Positions 24,071-32,710 are shown, counted from the stretch's first letter. The stretch: DNA of 32,805 nucleotides from Streptomyces iakyrus (GCF_000717055.1 NZ_JNXI01000042.1:1-32805); one strand, 5' to 3'. The notes: generated by a model from the sequence alone, not told the origin. Made by a program: numbers and translations.

Positions 24071-25033
24071 TCAGGCCGCTTCGGGGCCTCTGAACGTCCG
24101 CCGGTAGGAGTTCGGCGTGGTTCCGATCGCCCGGACGAAGTGGTGGCGCAGCGTGGCCGCGTTGCCGAACCCTGTTCGACCGGCGATCGCGTCCATCGTC
24201 TCGTCCGTCGCCTCCAGCAGCCGCTGGGCCAGCAGCACGCGCTGGCGCAGGATCCAGCGGTAGGGAGTGGTCCCGGTCTCCTGCTGGAAGCGGCGGGCGA
24301 AGGTGCGCGGGGACATGTGGGCGTGGGCGGCGAGCTGCTCGACGGTGACCTCCTCGTCGAGATGGCGCTCCATCCACGCCAGCACGTCGCCGATCGTGTC
24401 GCCCTCGGGGTGGGGGAGGGGGCGCTCGATGTACTGGGCCTGGCCGCCGTCGCGGTGCGGCGGCACCACCATACGCCGGGCGATCTTGTTGGCGACCTCG
24501 GAGCCCTGCTCCTTGCGCACCAGGTGCAGGCAGGCGTCGATGCCGGCGGCCGTGCCGGCGGAGGTGATCACCGGGTCCTCGTCGACGTAGAGGACGTCCG
24601 GCTCGACGATCACGCGCGGGTACTGCCGGGCGAGGTCCTTGGCGTGCTTCCAGTGCGTGGCGCAGCGGCGGCCGTCCAGCAGCCCGGCCGCGGCCAGCAC
24701 GAAGACGCCGGAGCACACGCTCAGCACCCGGGCGCCGCGGTCGACCGCACGGCGCAGGGAGTCCAGCAGCTCCGGGGGAAAATCCCGGTACGCGTAGGTG
24801 TGGCCGGCCGGCACGGCGATCAGGTCGGCCGTCTCCAGCCGCTCCAGGCCGTGCTCGGCCTGGAGCGAGAAGCCCGAGTTCATGCGCAGCACCGGGCCCT
24901 CGGCCGAAGCGACGGCGAAGTCGTAGACCGGCAGGCCTTCGTCGCTCCGGTCGGTGCCGAAGACCTCGCACACCACACCCAGTTCGAAGGGGTTCACGCC
25001 GTCGAGCAGGGCGACGGCCACGTTCTGCAGCAT
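24071..25033 (-). CDS. nrdS: DJ-1/PfpI-AraC family regulator NrdS
   Basis: The 320-residue protein has an N-terminal class-I glutamine-amidotransferase-like (DJ-1/PfpI) domain (residues ~1-180, with the nucleophile-elbow-like VLSVCSGVFVLAAAG). It has a C-terminal AraC DNA-binding domain (~215-315; VEQLAAHAHMSPRTFARRFQQETG and AIAGRTGFGNAATLRHHF). In S. coelicolor the AraC-like gene of the nrdABS operon is called nrdS, and context matches. It is 248 bp from nrdB on the same strand, so a separate promoter is possible. The ATG at 25033 has GGAGG only 1 nt away, so the true start could be downstream. Its 3' end is convergent with the P450 gene, 11 bp apart. Confidence 0.88.
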   Translation of the reverse strand: MLQNVAVALLDGVNPFELGVVCEVFGTDRSDEGLPVYDFAVASAEGPVLRMNSGFSLQAEHGLERLETADLIAVPAGHTYAYRDFPPELLDSLRRAVDRGARVLSVCSGVFVLAAAGLLDGRRCATHWKHAKDLARQYPRVIVEPDVLYVDEDPVITSAGTAAGIDACLHLVRKEQGSEVANKIARRMVVPPHRDGGQAQYIERPLPHPEGDTIGDVLAWMERHLDEEVTVEQLAAHAHMSPRTFARRFQQETGTTPYRWILRQRVLLAQRLLEATDETMDAIAGRTGFGNAATLRHHFVRAIGTTPNSYRRTFRGPEAA

Positions 25034-25054
25034 GCCTCCAGTGTGCCTCGCCCT

Positions 25055-25089
25055 TGGCAGTAATTCGAGGGTCTACGGCAGTCCTGCCA
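25055..25089. promoter_or_regulatory. TGGCAG-type repeats between nrdS and a divergent small gene
   Basis: TGGCAG at 25055, CGGCAG at 25076 (21 bp, two helical turns apart) and the inverse CTGCCA at 25084 lie in the 93-bp gap. Direct half-sites at helical spacing are typical of AraC-family operators, so this may be an NrdS autoregulatory site. Confidence 0.4.
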
Positions 25090-25126
25090 CTGACGGTAAG
25101 GAGTCATCGGCGCGACAGTGGTGTCC

Positions 25127-25369
25127 ATGAACACGAACCAGATCGAAGCACTCATCGGAATGACCGCCACGTTCGGGATCCTGGTCCTCCTGATCCTCCC
25201 GTCCGTGATCGGCCTGGTGCGCGAGCGGCGCATCGACCGTCAGATCAGGGAGGCCCAGGAGGCCAGGGAGGACGTACCGGCTCAGAAGTCCTCGTCCAAG
25301 TCGACGGTGCCCTCCACCGCCACCTGGTACGCGGAGGGCCGCCGCTCGAAGAAGTTGGTCAGCTCCTGA
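25127..25369 (+). CDS. small single-span membrane protein, antisense to the nrdB 3' end
   Basis: An 80-residue open frame with very strong third-position G/C bias. The N-terminus is short and polar, then one membrane helix (about residues 10-31: MTATFGILVLLILPSVIGLV), then a highly charged cytoplasmic stretch RERRIDRQIREAQEAREDV and a Ser/Lys-rich tail. The last 88 bp overlap the 3' end of nrdB on the opposite strand. In-frame GTGs at 25118 and 25121 are alternative starts, and AAGGAG at 25098-25103 suits those better. Divergent from nrdS. Function unknown. Confidence 0.65.
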   Translation: MNTNQIEALIGMTATFGILVLLILPSVIGLVRERRIDRQIREAQEAREDVPAQKSSSKSTVPSTATWYAEGRRSKKLVSS

Positions 25370-26289
25370 ACCCCCTGGAGCTCCATGAACGAGAAGGGGT
25401 TCTCGGAGCCGTAGACCGGAGCGAAGCCGAGGCGGGTGAGCCGCTGGTCGGCGACGCACTCCAGGTACTGCCTCATCGACTCGGTGTTCATGCCCGGCAG
25501 GCCGTCCCCGCACAGGTCGCGCGCGAACTGCAGCTCGGCCTCGACGGCCTCCCGGAGCATGTCCGTCACCTCCTGCCGGAGCCGGTCGTCGAAGAGGTCG
25601 GGCTCCTCCTTGCGGACGGTGTCGACCACGTCGAAGGCGAAGGACATGTGCATCGTCTCGTCGCGGAACACCCAGTTGGTGCCGGTGGCCAGGCCGTGCA
25701 GCAGGCCCCGGCTGCGGAACCAGTACACGTAGGCGAAGGCGCCGTAGAAGAACAGGCCCTCGATGCACGCCGCGAAGCAGATCAGGTTGAGCAGGAAGCG
25801 CCGGCGGTCGGCCTGGGTCTCCAGCCGGTCCAGCTTCTCCACCGAGTCCATCCACTTGAAGCAGAACGAGGCCTTCTCGCGGATGGACGGAATGTTCTCC
25901 ACGGCCGCGAAGGCCGCCGCGCGGTCCTCCGGGTCGGGCAGATAGGTGTCGAGCAGCGTCAGATAGAACTGGACGTGCACGGCCTCCTCGAAGAGCTGCC
26001 GCGACAGGTACAGGCGCGCTTCCGGGGAGTTGATGTGCTTGTACAGCGTCAGCACCAGGTTGTTCGCGACGATCGAGTCGCCCGTCGCGAAGAACGCGAC
26101 CAGCCGGCCGATCAGGTGCTGCTCCGCCGGTGACAGCTTGGCCAGGTCGGCGACGTCCGAGTGGAGGTCGACCTCCTCCACGGTCCAGGTGTTCTTGATG
26201 GCGTCCCGGTAGCGCTCGTAGAAGTCCGGGTAGCGCATGGGGCGCAGGGTGAGCTCGAAGCCGGGGTCGAGAAGGTTCTGGGTGCTCAT
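25282..26289 (-). CDS. nrdB: ribonucleotide reductase class Ia, small subunit NrdB
   Basis: The 335-residue radical-generating subunit. Di-iron ligands and the radical residue are visible: D71 (FATGDSIV), E102-x2-H105 (EEAVHVQFY) with Y109 four residues on, equivalent to E. coli Tyr122, and E/H in FRDETMHMSFAFD. The Tyr supports an oxygen-dependent class Ia enzyme. The start ATG shares one base with the nrdA stop (TAATG), so translation is coupled. The last 88 bp overlap a small gene on the other strand. Confidence 0.96.
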   Translation of the reverse strand: MSTQNLLDPGFELTLRPMRYPDFYERYRDAIKNTWTVEEVDLHSDVADLAKLSPAEQHLIGRLVAFFATGDSIVANNLVLTLYKHINSPEARLYLSRQLFEEAVHVQFYLTLLDTYLPDPEDRAAAFAAVENIPSIREKASFCFKWMDSVEKLDRLETQADRRRFLLNLICFAACIEGLFFYGAFAYVYWFRSRGLLHGLATGTNWVFRDETMHMSFAFDVVDTVRKEEPDLFDDRLRQEVTDMLREAVEAELQFARDLCGDGLPGMNTESMRQYLECVADQRLTRLGFAPVYGSENPFSFMELQGVQELTNFFERRPSAYQVAVEGTVDLDEDF

Positions 26290-28652
26290 TACTGGCAGGC
26301 CTCGCAGGACTCGGGGTTTTCCAGGGAGCAGGCGACCGCTTCGGGGTCGGGGGCGGCCTGCGCGGGGACGGTGGCTTGGGCCTTCGCGGCGCGGGCGATG
26401 CGGGTCGCCGGGCGCGAGCGCAGGTAGTACGTGGTCTTCAGCCCGGACTTCCAGGCGTAGGCGTACATCGAGGAGAGCTTGCCGATGGTCGGCGTCTCCA
26501 GGAAGAGGTTCAGGGACTGCGACTGGTCCAGGAACGGAGTCCTGGCCGCCGCCATGTCGATCAGGCCGCGCTGCGGGATCTCCCACGCCGTGCGGTACAG
26601 GGCGCGCACGTCCTCGGGGATCCAGGCGAAATCCTGCACCGAGCCGCTGGCCTCGCGCAGGGCCTCCCGGGTGCGGGCGTCCCACACGCCGAGCCGCTTC
26701 AGCTCGTCCACCAGGTAGGAGTTGACCTGGAGGAACTCTCCCGACAGCGTCTCGCGCTTGAACAGGTTGGACACCTGCGGCTCGATGCACTCGTAGACAC
26801 CCGCGATGGAGGCGATCGTGGCGGTGGGGGCGATGGCGAGCAGCAGGGAGTTGCGCATGCCGGTCGTGGCCACGCGCTGGCGCAGGGCCGCCCAGCGCTC
26901 CGGCCAGGTCAGCTCCACGTCGTAGTGGTCGGGGTGCAGCACGCCCCGGGCCGTACGGGTCTTCTCCCACGCGGGAAGCGGCCCGTTGCGCTCGGCGAGG
27001 TCGGCGGAGGCCTCGTACGCGGCGAGCATGATCCGCTCGGCGATCCGGGTCGACAGTGCCTTGGCCTCGGGCGAGTCGAAGGGCAGGCGCAGCTTGAAGA
27101 AGACGTCCTGGAGGCCCATCGCGCCGAGGCCGACCGGGCGCCAGCGGGCGTTGGAGCGGCCCGCCTGCTCGGTCGGGTAGAAGTTGATGTCCACGACCCG
27201 GTCGAGGAACGTCACGGCCGTGCGGACGGTCTCGTCAAGCCGCTCCCAGTCGAGATCACCGGTCGATGTGTCGACAAAGGAACCCAGGTTGACCGAGCCG
27301 AGGTTGCAGACCGCGGTCTCCCCGTCGCTGGTGACCTCCAGGATCTCCGTGCAGAGGTTGGAGGAGTGGACGACGTGGCCCGGCTCGGCGGTCTGGTTGG
27401 CGGTGCGGTTGGCGGCGTCCTTGAAGGTCATCCAGCCGTTGCCGGTCTGTGCGAGGGTGCGCATCATGCGGCCGTACAGCTCACGGGCGGGCAGCGTCTT
27501 CTTCGCGAGGCCCTTCGCCTCGGCCGCCCGGTACGCGGCGTCGAACTCCTCGCCCCACAGGTCGACCAGCTCGGGCACGTCCGCGGGGGAGAACAGCGAC
27601 CACTGCGCGTCGGCGTTCACGCGGCGCATGAACTCGTCCGGCACCCAGTGGGCGAGGTTCAGGTTGTGCGTGCGGCGGGCGTCCTCGCCGGTGTTGTCGC
27701 GCAGCTCCAGGAACTCCTCGATGTCCGCGTGCCAGGTCTCCAGGTAGACCGCGGCGGCGCCCTTGCGGCGGCCGCCCTGGTTCACGGCGGCGACCGAGGC
27801 GTCCAGGGTCTTCAGGAACGGGACGATGCCGTTGGAGTGGCCGTTGGTGCCGCGGATCAGGGAACCGCGGGCGCGGATGCGGGAGTACGCGAGCCCGATG
27901 CCGCCGGCGTGCTTCGACAGCCGGGCCACCTGGTGGTACCGGTCGTAGATGGAGTCCAGCTCGTCCTTGGGGGAGTCGAGGAGGTAGCAGGACGACATCT
28001 GCGGGTGCCGGGTGCCCGAGTTGAAGAGGGTGGGGGAGGAGGGGAGGTAGTCGAGGCGGCTCATGAGCCCGTAGAGCGCGGCGACTTCGTCGACGGAGCG
28101 GCGGGTGTCGTCCTCGGCGAGACCGGCGGCGACCCGCAGCATGAAGTGCTGGGGCGTCTCGACGACCTTGCGGGTGAGCGGGTGGCGCAGCAGATAGCGG
28201 CTGTGCAGGGTGCGCAGGCCGAAGTAGCCGAATCGGTCGTCGGCGCCGGTGTCGACGAGCGCGTCGAGCCGGGCCGCGTGCAGCCGGACGAACTCTGCGG
28301 TGCGGTCGGCGATGAGGCCCTCGCGGTGGCCCACCGCCACGGACTCGGTGAAGGACGTGACGCCCTGCGAGGCGGCCTCCTCGCGGATGCCGATGGTCAG
28401 CAGCCGGGCGGCCAGCCGGGAGTAGGCGGGGTCCTCGGAGATCAGACCGGCCGCGGCCTCCGTCGCCAGCTCCCGCAACTCGCTCTCGTCCGCCTGCGCG
28501 GACCGGCCGCGCAACGCCGCGGCGGCGACCCGGCCTGGCTCGGCGTCGGGGAGGTCGGCGGTCAGCTCGGTCAGGGTCCGCAACAGTGCGGCACCGGGGG
28601 CGTCGTGCTCTTCTTCGCTGGCTGAGACCGGTTCGGCTGGCGCGATGGTCAC
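26289..28652 (-). CDS. nrdA: ribonucleotide reductase class Ia, large subunit NrdA
   Basis: The 787-residue catalytic subunit reduces ribonucleotides to deoxyribonucleotides with NrdB. Active-site motifs are SSCYLLDSPKD, HSSNLCTEILEV, CNLGSVNLGSF and APTATIASIAGVYECIEPQ. The C-terminal redox cysteines are in the tail CSLENPESCEAC. A canonical N-terminal ATP-cone (V-x-K-R-D-G) is not seen in the first 100 residues. Start: GTG at 28652 behind GAGGGAG. The gene is preceded by a cobalamin riboswitch and tandem NrdR boxes, so it should be shut off when B12 supports the class II enzyme NrdJ, and by NrdR when dATP is plentiful. Confidence 0.96.
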   Translation of the reverse strand: MTIAPAEPVSASEEEHDAPGAALLRTLTELTADLPDAEPGRVAAAALRGRSAQADESELRELATEAAAGLISEDPAYSRLAARLLTIGIREEAASQGVTSFTESVAVGHREGLIADRTAEFVRLHAARLDALVDTGADDRFGYFGLRTLHSRYLLRHPLTRKVVETPQHFMLRVAAGLAEDDTRRSVDEVAALYGLMSRLDYLPSSPTLFNSGTRHPQMSSCYLLDSPKDELDSIYDRYHQVARLSKHAGGIGLAYSRIRARGSLIRGTNGHSNGIVPFLKTLDASVAAVNQGGRRKGAAAVYLETWHADIEEFLELRDNTGEDARRTHNLNLAHWVPDEFMRRVNADAQWSLFSPADVPELVDLWGEEFDAAYRAAEAKGLAKKTLPARELYGRMMRTLAQTGNGWMTFKDAANRTANQTAEPGHVVHSSNLCTEILEVTSDGETAVCNLGSVNLGSFVDTSTGDLDWERLDETVRTAVTFLDRVVDINFYPTEQAGRSNARWRPVGLGAMGLQDVFFKLRLPFDSPEAKALSTRIAERIMLAAYEASADLAERNGPLPAWEKTRTARGVLHPDHYDVELTWPERWAALRQRVATTGMRNSLLLAIAPTATIASIAGVYECIEPQVSNLFKRETLSGEFLQVNSYLVDELKRLGVWDARTREALREASGSVQDFAWIPEDVRALYRTAWEIPQRGLIDMAAARTPFLDQSQSLNLFLETPTIGKLSSMYAYAWKSGLKTTYYLRSRPATRIARAAKAQATVPAQAAPDPEAVACSLENPESCEACQ

Positions 28653-28762
28653 GTGGGGCTCTCCCTCGCTCGGCACGGGGGCCTCGTCGAGGGCAGGGGG
28701 CAGCACGCGAGCGCACGCGGCGTCGCGTCCACCGGCCCATTCCACGAGGCCCGGACGTCGGG

Positions 28763-28892
28763 GCACCACGGCCGGGTGGCCGGGTGCGCTGTCGGCAGGT
28801 CCTCGGACTGACGCCCATGCACACATATGGGCATGGGTACACCGTTGCGGGACAGTTCCGGATTCGCACCGGATTCCCCTGCGGCGACAGCG
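28763..28892 (-). promoter_or_regulatory. cobalamin (AdoCbl) riboswitch of nrdABS
   Basis: On the minus strand the 5' arm CGCTGTCG (28885-28892) pairs with CGACAGCG (28787-28794). Between them lie the conserved core (28841-28878, containing GGGAATCCGGTGCGAATCCGG) and the B12 box AGTCCGAGGACCTGCC (28795-28810) directly before the closing arm. A GC-rich 10-bp hairpin (28763-28787) follows and may be the kissing-loop hairpin or expression platform. A leader of ~110 nt separates it from nrdA. AdoCbl control of nrdABS is reported for S. coelicolor. Confidence 0.95.
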
Positions 28893-28898
28893 AGCATG

Positions 28899-28945
28899 AG
28901 CATACATCTTGTGTTGGGTTCCGGTGGCACCCCCAGATGTTGTGT
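28899..28945 (-). promoter_or_regulatory. tandem NrdR boxes upstream of nrdA
   Basis: On the minus strand ACACAACATCTGGGGG (28930-28945) and ACACAAGATGTATGCT (28899-28914) fit the NrdR box, best in the left half. They are 31 bp apart start to start, three helical turns, as in known NrdR pairs. TATGCT in the second box is a possible -10. It would start transcription near 28892, where the riboswitch begins. Confidence 0.75.
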
Positions 28946-29104
28946 CGCGGTGGTGTCAGAGCGTCAGCTGACGGATGAGAAGAGTGATCCCTCAGGGCCT
29001 TTCCCACCGGGTTGCGGCGCGTGCCGGGAGTGCTTCCATGGAAGTAGGTGCCGGCGCCCGTCAGATCCTCCGCAGCGGGAATCCTCTCGGAGGGAGCAAG
29101 CGCC

Positions 29105-32100
29105 ATGACGAGGGTCGTCCGTCGTACGCCGGGCAAGGAGCGGCCACGCGACGCGCCGATGGTGACACTGGATCTGCGCCGGGCAGCGAAGTGGACCAGC
29201 CGCGGCCTCGTCGGCCACTGGCACAGTCTGACCATCCGTCTCGAGGCCCGCCGGGGCAGCACCCGCCCCAGGAAGTGGCGCAGGTGGTTCTCCTACACCA
29301 ATGTGGTCCGGACGGCATGGGCGGTCGGAGCGCTCGTGGTCTTCGGCTGGATCGGGGCCGGTGTCCACATGCTGGTGGTCACCGGCAGGAAGACCACGGT
29401 CGAGGAGTGGCAGCAGGACCCGGGGGTCGAAGCGCTGGTCAGATTCGTCGGCCCGGTCCTCACCGCATCGGTCGCCGCCGCGCTCTTCCTGTTCTGGTGG
29501 TACAGCTGGAACAAACGGCGTTACCTCATCAAGGCACGCAAAGACCCCCACGGGCTCGTGCTCACGTCGGGGCATGACGACACGCACATCGTGGGCCGCG
29601 AGGAGCTCGCCCAGGTCATCGCGCAACGGCTCAGGGAACGCACCACCCGGCGGCCGTATCTGCTCGTCGGCGGTGTCGGGACGGGGAAGACCGCCGTCCT
29701 CGTGCGGCTCACGGAACTGCTGGCCCATGAGGGTGCCGTACCCGTGCCGATCCGGCTGAGGGACGCCGACGGCGAGGCCGATCTGAACTTCGAGCGCATG
29801 GCCCAGCAGCGGTTCGCCGAGGAGGCACCCCAGGGCATCCTTTCCCGCACCAAGACCGAGCGGGTCTGGCAGCAACTGCTCGCGGACGACAAACTGGTCG
29901 TCATCGCCGACGGCCTCGAAGAGGCTCTTCTCGACGGCCGTGTGCAGCAGAACCGGGACAACATCATCCGCCGTGCCATCCAGCGCGCCTACGAGGAGCG
30001 GCTGCCGGTGGTCATCGCCTCCCGGCCGCACAGTCCGCTGGACACCACACCCGCCGCGATCGTGGAGCTGGAACCGCTGAGCGAGGAGGAGGCGCTGGAC
30101 TTCGTCAAGGCCTGCGCACCGGAGACGGACGAGCGCCGGGTGGACTGGATCGTGGAGACGGCCGAGGTGACCGAGTCGCCCGTCTACCTGCAGATCGCCC
30201 GCGAACTGCACCGGCATGGCGCCCTGGAGCGCGACCGCCCGACCGACGACCCCAAGCGCCTGAACACACGCAGCCGGGACCGCAGCACGCTCCGGCTGTG
30301 GCTGCTGGACACCTGGGGCCGTGCCCTGCAGGAAGGCCGGCTGCGCGCGGACGTCGCGCTCACGCCGCAGGAGCGCCAGGACACTCTCGCAGTGGTCTCG
30401 GCCCTGGCCTGCGTGGGGCTGCTCCAGGACAAGCTGGAAGTGGACTTCGCCGAGTTGCTCGGCCAGGACGCCCACCCCGGCAGAGCCCGGCACGCCAGGA
30501 TCCAGGCAGGCCACCTGTGGACCAGGGTGCGTGGCACCGACCGGTACGGCAAGCAGGACAACGCCTTCTCCGAGTGGCACCGGGAAAAGATCTGGGAGGC
30601 GCTCAGCGCCAGGCTCGGCGACGAGGAGAACAAGCGGCTGCACCGGGGGAACATGGCCCAGGCACACGCCGTCCTCGCCCGTCTGGTGGGCAACGCGGAC
30701 AAGCTCGGACTGCTGGAGGGCTTCGAGCAGAAGGCGCGCTTCCCGCACAGCATCCTCCAGGCCTATTTCGGCTTCCGTCTGCTGAGCCACCTGGAGGAGG
30801 CGGACGTCTGCGAGCTGATCGAGGACGCGCTGCAGCCGCCCGGCCCCGGCCGTGAGCTTCTCGTCGCGGTCGTGCTGCTGTCCCGTCGGAGGGCGGCGGA
30901 ACGTCCCTCCCAGAACACGTGGCCGGGCTGGCAGAAAGGGAGGGAGGAGCTGGTGCGGCGGGCCCCCGTGCTGGGGCGCTCCCCGTCCGAGCAGCTCTGC
31001 GCGGCAGCACGGCAGCGACTGGAGGACCCGAAGAGCCTCGATCTCTACGCCGCCGCCCTCGAAGTCGAAAGCGTGGAAGCGGACTTCAGACGGCTGAGCG
31101 ACATCGTCGACAGGGTGTCGGCCGACTGGCCGGTCATCAGGGGCGACCAGCGCTCTCTCGAGGACGCGAAGCGGAGGTTGCTCAAACAACTGGGAGCCGC
31201 ACTGCGGGAGGCCGCCAAGAAGATCGACACCACGGTGTTGTACGAGCGGCTCTTCCAGATCGGCATCGCGGAGCCCTCGTACTCCATACGTCTGGCCGCC
31301 GCCCAGGAGTTCGGCAGCGGCGGCAACGAGGCGTTCGCGGTGATCCGCAAGCGCGTGGGTCTCAACAGCGACCCCATAGAGGAGTACAACCACAAGATCC
31401 ATGACTTGAAAGCCGAGAGGACGAAGAACTTCGAGGCGTGGACCGTTCGCATGGGGCAGGCCAGGTCCACCCGTTGGTCCACGCGGGTCTCGTCCCCGAC
31501 GTCTCCCGAACAGCTGCAGGACGAGCGGGAGGAACTCAACCGGCGGTACGAGAACGCTCGGGTCGAACTGCTGCGGGAGTTCGTGATGCGGGCCTGGATG
31601 CTGCCCATGCTCCTCGGGTCGGTCGACGACTCCCACCGCGGTGAGGCCGGAGAACGACTCACCAAGTGGCTGCTCCACCTCGACCCGGCTCACACGGACG
31701 GCGTCCCCGACCTCCCGCTCGCCCTGGAGGTGGCGCTGGCCCAGGGGTTCAAGTACGCGGCCAACCGGCGTCAACGCCATCCGCACACGGACCCGGGCAG
31801 ACGCGTGGACCTGATACGGCAGGCGGAGACCGTGCTGCAGCAGTCCCGGTGCTGGTACACGCAGGTCAGCCTGCTCCAGGCACTGTGCCTGTGGAGGCTT
31901 CCGGACCGGCTCGGCCGCCATGAGAACGGCGGTTCCATCGCAGCGGGACAGAACGGTGATCACGACAGGGCACGCGAGCCGGGCACGACGATCGGTGGTT
32001 CCACCGCCGTACAGACCGTGCAGCGCTGGCTGGCGATGGCCGGCACGGTGAACGCCCCGCCCGGCGCCGACGGCGACTCGCCGCGGCGGCTTCTGCACCC

Positions 32101-32710
32101 GTTCGTCGCCGAGGCGGGCGATCTGGTGGCCCTCGCCCTGGAGACCGGGCAGCCCGAGCGCTTCCTCTGGATCGACGAGAAGGGGGTCGCCGACAACATC
32201 GGCTCCCGCGCGGGCAACACCGGGGGATACCGCAAGCACAACCTGTGGATCCCGCCCTCGGTCGGCTGGAGCACCCTCGACGGACGGGCCCAACGTCTCG
32301 TCGCCGACGTGCTGGTGTTGCTGAACCTGATCGAACGGGACGGGCGCCCCGACGAGGTCGAGGAGCGCATGATCCGCGCGGAGCAGTCCGGCATGCCGCT
32401 TCCACCGTGTCTGCGTACGAACCGCGAACCGCTGCGGCCCGGCGCGCGGGACGGCACCGCGGCCCCGCCCCAGCCGGGCACCACATGCCTGCCCGACTGC
32501 AAGTTCCAGCTCTGCCCCTACCCTCCCCGGGGCCTGCCCCGGGGAGAGATCCGGGAGCCGTTCTGCCGCCAGCAGCAGGCGCTGCTGCCCGGACGCCTGC
32601 GCCGCTGGTTCCCCAGGCTGTTGCGCCGGAAGACACCGCCTTGGGTGAGCATGCGTGTACGGGAGCTGGACCGCTTCTGGCACGCCATGGCCACACGCAC
32701 GCGCGACTAG
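29105..32710 (+). CDS. membrane-anchored NACHT-like STAND NTPase
   Basis: A 1201-residue protein. Residues ~1-62 are basic and cytoplasmic. Two membrane helices follow (~66-91 and ~111-134). A P-loop module starts with the HIVGREEL linker (~161-168), Walker A GGVGTGKT (189-196), Walker B LVVIADGLEE (264-273) and the sensor segment VVIASRPHSP (302-311). After a helical region, FPHSILQAYFGFRLL (546-560) resembles the signature near the end of NACHT/STAND modules. Residues ~565-1110 are largely helical, possibly a repeat sensor. C1128, C1132, C1137 and C1154 form a terminal Cys cluster. Start: ATG at 29105 behind GGAGGG. It is divergent from nrdA, 160 bp from the NrdR boxes. Similar proteins serve in anti-phage defence or signalling; no function is shown here. 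Confidence 0.8.
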   Translation: MTRVVRRTPGKERPRDAPMVTLDLRRAAKWTSRGLVGHWHSLTIRLEARRGSTRPRKWRRWFSYTNVVRTAWAVGALVVFGWIGAGVHMLVVTGRKTTVEEWQQDPGVEALVRFVGPVLTASVAAALFLFWWYSWNKRRYLIKARKDPHGLVLTSGHDDTHIVGREELAQVIAQRLRERTTRRPYLLVGGVGTGKTAVLVRLTELLAHEGAVPVPIRLRDADGEADLNFERMAQQRFAEEAPQGILSRTKTERVWQQLLADDKLVVIADGLEEALLDGRVQQNRDNIIRRAIQRAYEERLPVVIASRPHSPLDTTPAAIVELEPLSEEEALDFVKACAPETDERRVDWIVETAEVTESPVYLQIARELHRHGALERDRPTDDPKRLNTRSRDRSTLRLWLLDTWGRALQEGRLRADVALTPQERQDTLAVVSALACVGLLQDKLEVDFAELLGQDAHPGRARHARIQAGHLWTRVRGTDRYGKQDNAFSEWHREKIWEALSARLGDEENKRLHRGNMAQAHAVLARLVGNADKLGLLEGFEQKARFPHSILQAYFGFRLLSHLEEADVCELIEDALQPPGPGRELLVAVVLLSRRRAAERPSQNTWPGWQKGREELVRRAPVLGRSPSEQLCAAARQRLEDPKSLDLYAAALEVESVEADFRRLSDIVDRVSADWPVIRGDQRSLEDAKRRLLKQLGAALREAAKKIDTTVLYERLFQIGIAEPSYSIRLAAAQEFGSGGNEAFAVIRKRVGLNSDPIEEYNHKIHDLKAERTKNFEAWTVRMGQARSTRWSTRVSSPTSPEQLQDEREELNRRYENARVELLREFVMRAWMLPMLLGSVDDSHRGEAGERLTKWLLHLDPAHTDGVPDLPLALEVALAQGFKYAANRRQRHPHTDPGRRVDLIRQAETVLQQSRCWYTQVSLLQALCLWRLPDRLGRHENGGSIAAGQNGDHDRAREPGTTIGGSTAVQTVQRWLAMAGTVNAPPGADGDSPRRLLHPFVAEAGDLVALALETGQPERFLWIDEKGVADNIGSRAGNTGGYRKHNLWIPPSVGWSTLDGRAQRLVADVLVLLNLIERDGRPDEVEERMIRAEQSGMPLPPCLRTNREPLRPGARDGTAAPPQPGTTCLPDCKFQLCPYPPRGLPRGEIREPFCRQQQALLPGRLRRWFPRLLRRKTPPWVSMRVRELDRFWHAMATRTRD

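Noticed and set aside
28649..28907. N-terminal extension of NrdA up to 28907
   Set aside because: It translates the riboswitch and leader into Cys/Arg-rich nonsense. The GTG at 28652 has a proper ribosome-binding site.
28962..29044. Palindromes CGTCAGCTGACG (28962-28973) and CTTCCATGGAAG (29033-29044) upstream of the NACHT-like gene as operators
   Set aside because: They are perfect 12-mers in a promoter region, but no regulator is adjacent and 12-bp palindromes can occur by chance. Kept as a note only.
28964..32683. 1239-codon minus-strand frame opposite the NACHT-like gene
   Set aside because: It is antisense shadow with no recognisable domains and poor codon-position bias. The plus frame has a ribosome-binding site, membrane helices and P-loop motifs.
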